A DNA stretch of 64,000 nt from Acidobacteriota bacterium (lineage in GTDB: Bacteria; Acidobacteriota; Terriglobia; Terriglobales; Acidobacteriaceae), in assembly GCA_021780075.1 (NCBI GenBank), contig JAJXZL010000036.1:1-64000 (forward strand), given 5' to 3'. How positions within the stretch are numbered: the first letter of the stretch is position 1; each line of letters begins with the position of its first letter. Below, in pieces: positions 61,964-64,000 of this stretch. The notes below the pieces were generated by a model, which was not told the origin of the DNA, searched no databases, and saw only the letters and a list, made by a program, of their open reading frames with translations. The position numbers were made by a program, and so were the translations under genes.

Positions 61964-62502
61964 TTTAATCTCCACTGAAATCCTTCACCCAGTAAAAGTC
62001 TTCGTGGCCGACCCACGAAGCACCCCATCCGTGGAATCCGCCAGAGCGGATTCCCGAGTAAGGCCTGCGAGGGGTGCGAGGCAAAGCCGAACCTCGGCAG
62101 TTCAAATCTGCCCGTCCCGACCATTTAATCTCCACTGAAATCCTTCACCCAGTAAAAGTCTTCGTGGCCGATCCACGAAGCACCCCAATCGTGGAATCTG
62201 CCAAAGCGGATTCCCGAGTAAGGCCTGCGAGGGGCGCGAGGCAAAGCCGAACCTCGGCAGTTCAAATCTGCCCGTCCCGACCATTTAATCTCCACTGAAA
62301 TCTTTCATCTAGTAAAAATCTTCGTGGCCGACCCACGAAGCACCCCAATCGTGGAATCCGCCAGAGCGGATTCCCGAGTAAGGCCTGCGAGGGGTGCGAG
62401 GCAAAGCCGAGCATCGGCAGTTCAAATCTGCCCGTCCCGACCATTTAATCTCCACTGAAATCCTTCACCCAGTAAAAGTCTTCGTGGCCGACCCGCGAAG
62501 CC
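61961..62502 (+). repeat. 160-bp tandem repeat array containing copies of the tRNA-Pro 3' half
   Basis: Units begin at 61961, 62121, 62281 and 62441, exactly 160 bases apart; the fourth is partial and ends near 62502. Each begins CCATTTAATCTCCACTGAAA and contains two stable hairpins: CTTCGTGG/CCACGAAG, and GGAATCCG/CGGATTCC. It then repeats the tRNA anticodon-arm 3' strand (GGGGTGCGAG), a 10-base insertion, and the T-arm plus acceptor 3' strand. Copies of that tRNA-like end lie at 62071-62123, 62231-62283 and 62391-62443. The units differ by a few substitutions, some of which keep the stems paired. No 5' tRNA half is repeated. Confidence 0.9.
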
Positions 62503-62562
62503 CCCGCCCAGTATCCGATCATCCTTGCCTCTAGGCTCAAGCGAGTCGTTTCGCCAAAGGAA

Positions 62563-62590
62563 AAGGGCCAGCCAAATTCGACTGGCCCTT
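62563..62590 (-). terminator. Rho-independent terminator of the cysteine-rich protein gene
   Basis: Minus-strand hairpin with arms AAGGGCCAG and CTGGCCCTT and a ten-base loop, followed by TTTTCC. It lies about 70 bp after the minus-strand stop at 62659. Confidence 0.75.
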
Positions 62591-62658
62591 GTGAATATGT
62601 GCCACACAGAGAGAGCTGAGAGTGGCAGCCCGCCACCGGGCGAAGCCACTTCACCCCT

Positions 62659-64000
62659 CTATTGCGTAACCACCTCGACGCACTCGCTCGCGGTGAGCGT
62701 CCCAACAGTCTGGGTGACTGCTTCGTTCTCGTCACCCACCATGGTCGCAGACACTGTGTTGATGTGCTGGATACCATTGCAGCTCACGTCGCAGTCCCTG
62801 TCGCTCGAGCAAGTATTGCCCACATTGCTCGACTTGCCGACACTACACGTCCCAGTGGTGCACTTTCCCGCGGTCGAAACGATGGCCGTAGGTGCTGCGC
62901 AGAACTGTGCGTCAAACGTGCACTTGTAGTCACTGCCTCCCACGGTCAACGTCGTTGGCAAACCCCCGCAGGTCGTCGCGAGAATTAGAGGGCCAGGAGT
63001 GGGTGCGATGTTCCCAAATGCACTGTCGGTTAATGCCGAAAGAGTCAGATTCTCATCCGCCTTACTCGTGTTTGCGACGTCCACGTTGTATCTCAGGGTC
63101 GCACACACCTCCTGGTTGCTCCCGAAGCCCTTGGTTATCGTCGCCGTGCTCGGCGCATCACTCGAAGTGACCAGAACGCTGTTTGACTGGGTTGGGCCAA
63201 ATAGCGTGCCGCCAGAACCATGCCCCTTTACGGTCAGGATATTCGTCACATTTGCATTCTCGCCTTGGGTTACGATGAAATCACACGATCCAGTACCAGC
63301 CGCCGCAATCGTCATCCCTGGAGAACATGTATTCATGCCAGTCACGGTCCCGGCGGTTCCCGCTGCGCAAGCGGACGCGTACCCGGGGGCAGTGAAAACA
63401 TTGCCGTAAGCGGTATCGCAAATCTGGTCGATGAAGAGGCTGCCGAAGTTCGACGTGTTCGTGATCGCCACGTGATAGGTAACCTCGCCACCCTCCGGAC
63501 CTGCGTCACACGACACCTTTTTTTCTCCTGTGGTAAGAGTTGTATTGCAACTTTTCGCCACCGTCGCTGATGGTTGTTGAACCTCAATCGGCACAGTGAA
63601 CGTACTGTCGCAATTACACTTTGACGGAGCCCCTGGTATAGCTGCCGCCACCCACGGGTAAGAAGGCGAGGGGCTGACGCAAGACAGCGTTCCGCCGGGC
63701 TGCTGCCAGCTCGTGCAGTTCGGCAGGGTCAGTTTGTTGGTGCCCGCTGCCGCTTTGCACAGAACATTGTCGACCTCCACCGTAACGACCTGGTCATTGT
63801 TGGCGGTCGTGATATCGCCGCAGTTGTCCGGCGGCGGATCATTCTCTTCATATTGGGAAGTTCCCAGCTGTACCGTAGCACCCGTTGTGGTCGAGTTATG
63901 GAGGGGCGCAATGATGTTGTCTGCGCAGCTCCCTGTCAACGCGTCCCCCTGGCCGCCGGTCGCGAAATACATACCGATGTTTTCCCGGGCGGAGGCGGTT
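62659..64000 (-). CDS. Cysteine-rich secreted protein with DUF11-like repeats (partial, N-terminus beyond window)
   Basis: The last 447 codons of a larger gene; the frame is open to base 64000, with RENIGMYFATGGQG still in a domain-like context, so the apparent ATG 63972 is not the start. The sequence is beta-rich and extracellular in style: repeated DUF11-like units (EVTYHVAITNTSNFGSLFIDQICDTAYGN; LRYNVDVANTSKADENLTLSALTDSAFGN) with many paired cysteines (CSSDRDCDVSCNG, CTTGTCSVGKSS). No catalytic motif is seen. It is probably a surface adhesin-like protein, followed by a terminator and then the tRNA repeat array. Confidence 0.7.
   Translation of the reverse strand, partial: TASARENIGMYFATGGQGDALTGSCADNIIAPLHNSTTTGATVQLGTSQYEENDPPPDNCGDITTANNDQVVTVEVDNVLCKAAAGTNKLTLPNCTSWQQPGGTLSCVSPSPSYPWVAAAIPGAPSKCNCDSTFTVPIEVQQPSATVAKSCNTTLTTGEKKVSCDAGPEGGEVTYHVAITNTSNFGSLFIDQICDTAYGNVFTAPGYASACAAGTAGTVTGMNTCSPGMTIAAAGTGSCDFIVTQGENANVTNILTVKGHGSGGTLFGPTQSNSVLVTSSDAPSTATITKGFGSNQEVCATLRYNVDVANTSKADENLTLSALTDSAFGNIAPTPGPLILATTCGGLPTTLTVGGSDYKCTFDAQFCAAPTAIVSTAGKCTTGTCSVGKSSNVGNTCSSDRDCDVSCNGIQHINTVSATMVGDENEAVTQTVGTLTASECVEVVTQ

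Noticed and set aside
61942-62444. Short minus-strand frames beginning VGTGRFELP in the repeat array
   Set aside because: This is the well-known artefact of reading the 3' end of a tRNA in antisense; it recurs in each 160-bp unit because the tRNA 3' half recurs, not because proteins are encoded.
61961-62502. CRISPR array
   Set aside because: Repeat units are 160 bases with near-identical content throughout, no alternating unique spacers, and no cas genes nearby.

Overview
The window looks like a chromosomal segment of an acidobacterium, probably order Terriglobales (family Acidobacteriaceae or a close relative). This rests on two very large TonB-dependent receptors of the carboxypeptidase-regulatory/Oar-like type with no SusD partner, IPT/TIG and Ig-like secreted proteins of a style common in that group, dispersed hairpin repeats, and many secreted glycoside hydrolases in a GC-rich genome. 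The taxonomic call is inference from gene content; no 16S rRNA gene is present.

Positions 1-11.5 kb hold the end of a sugar transporter, cutC, and a cluster that reads as cell-wall amino-sugar and D-amino-acid salvage. It has a sodium:solute symporter followed by a secreted protein fusing an AmiE-like serine hydrolase to a NamZ-type (DUF1343) exo-muramidase. Next come a D-serine/D-threonine-type PLP enzyme, a D-aminoacylase, RidA, a GntP/DsdX-family permease and a Tat-exported lactonase-like propeller.

Positions 11.6-31.2 kb are a glycan-utilization locus. Ten tightly packed minus-strand genes form one probable operon: SMP-30 lactonase, glucarate-dehydratase-like enolase-superfamily enzyme, GH38-like secreted enzyme, SDR dehydrogenase, mutarotase-like protein, RhaT-like transporter, internally deleted ROK protein, phosphomannose-isomerase-like protein, alpha/beta hydrolase and GH35 beta-galactosidase. 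A FadR/GntR regulator is divergent. Identical 9-bp palindromes (TGTCAGACA) lie just downstream of both predicted divergent promoters. A TonB-dependent receptor and a DUF4185-like secreted protein follow on the plus strand. Dehydrogenase, lactonase, dehydratase, mutarotase and transporter together suggest a non-phosphorylating oxidative sugar pathway fed by extracytoplasmic hydrolases.

Positions 31.2-44.9 kb contain two lipoprotein-like secreted proteins (five IPT domains; DUF4382/DUF5666-like), mnmE, a second TonB-dependent receptor with a serine hydrolase behind it, an ICMT-like membrane methyltransferase and a DUF4260 protein.

Positions 44.9-61.8 kb are mainly housekeeping: an HU-like protein, DUF2461, a toxin-antitoxin pair with a long palindrome at its 5' end, ruvA, kbl, a fused pabB-pabC, a rhodanese, a molybdopterin oxidoreductase, a HIT protein, a pseudo-receiver protein, mutM, purA and a yggX-type Fe-trafficking gene. 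A structured RNA candidate stands alone at about 57.4-57.7 kb.

Positions 61.9-64 kb carry tRNA-Pro(GGG), followed immediately by a 160-bp tandem repeat array in which every unit contains a copy of the tRNA 3' half, and then a cysteine-rich secreted protein gene cut by the window edge.
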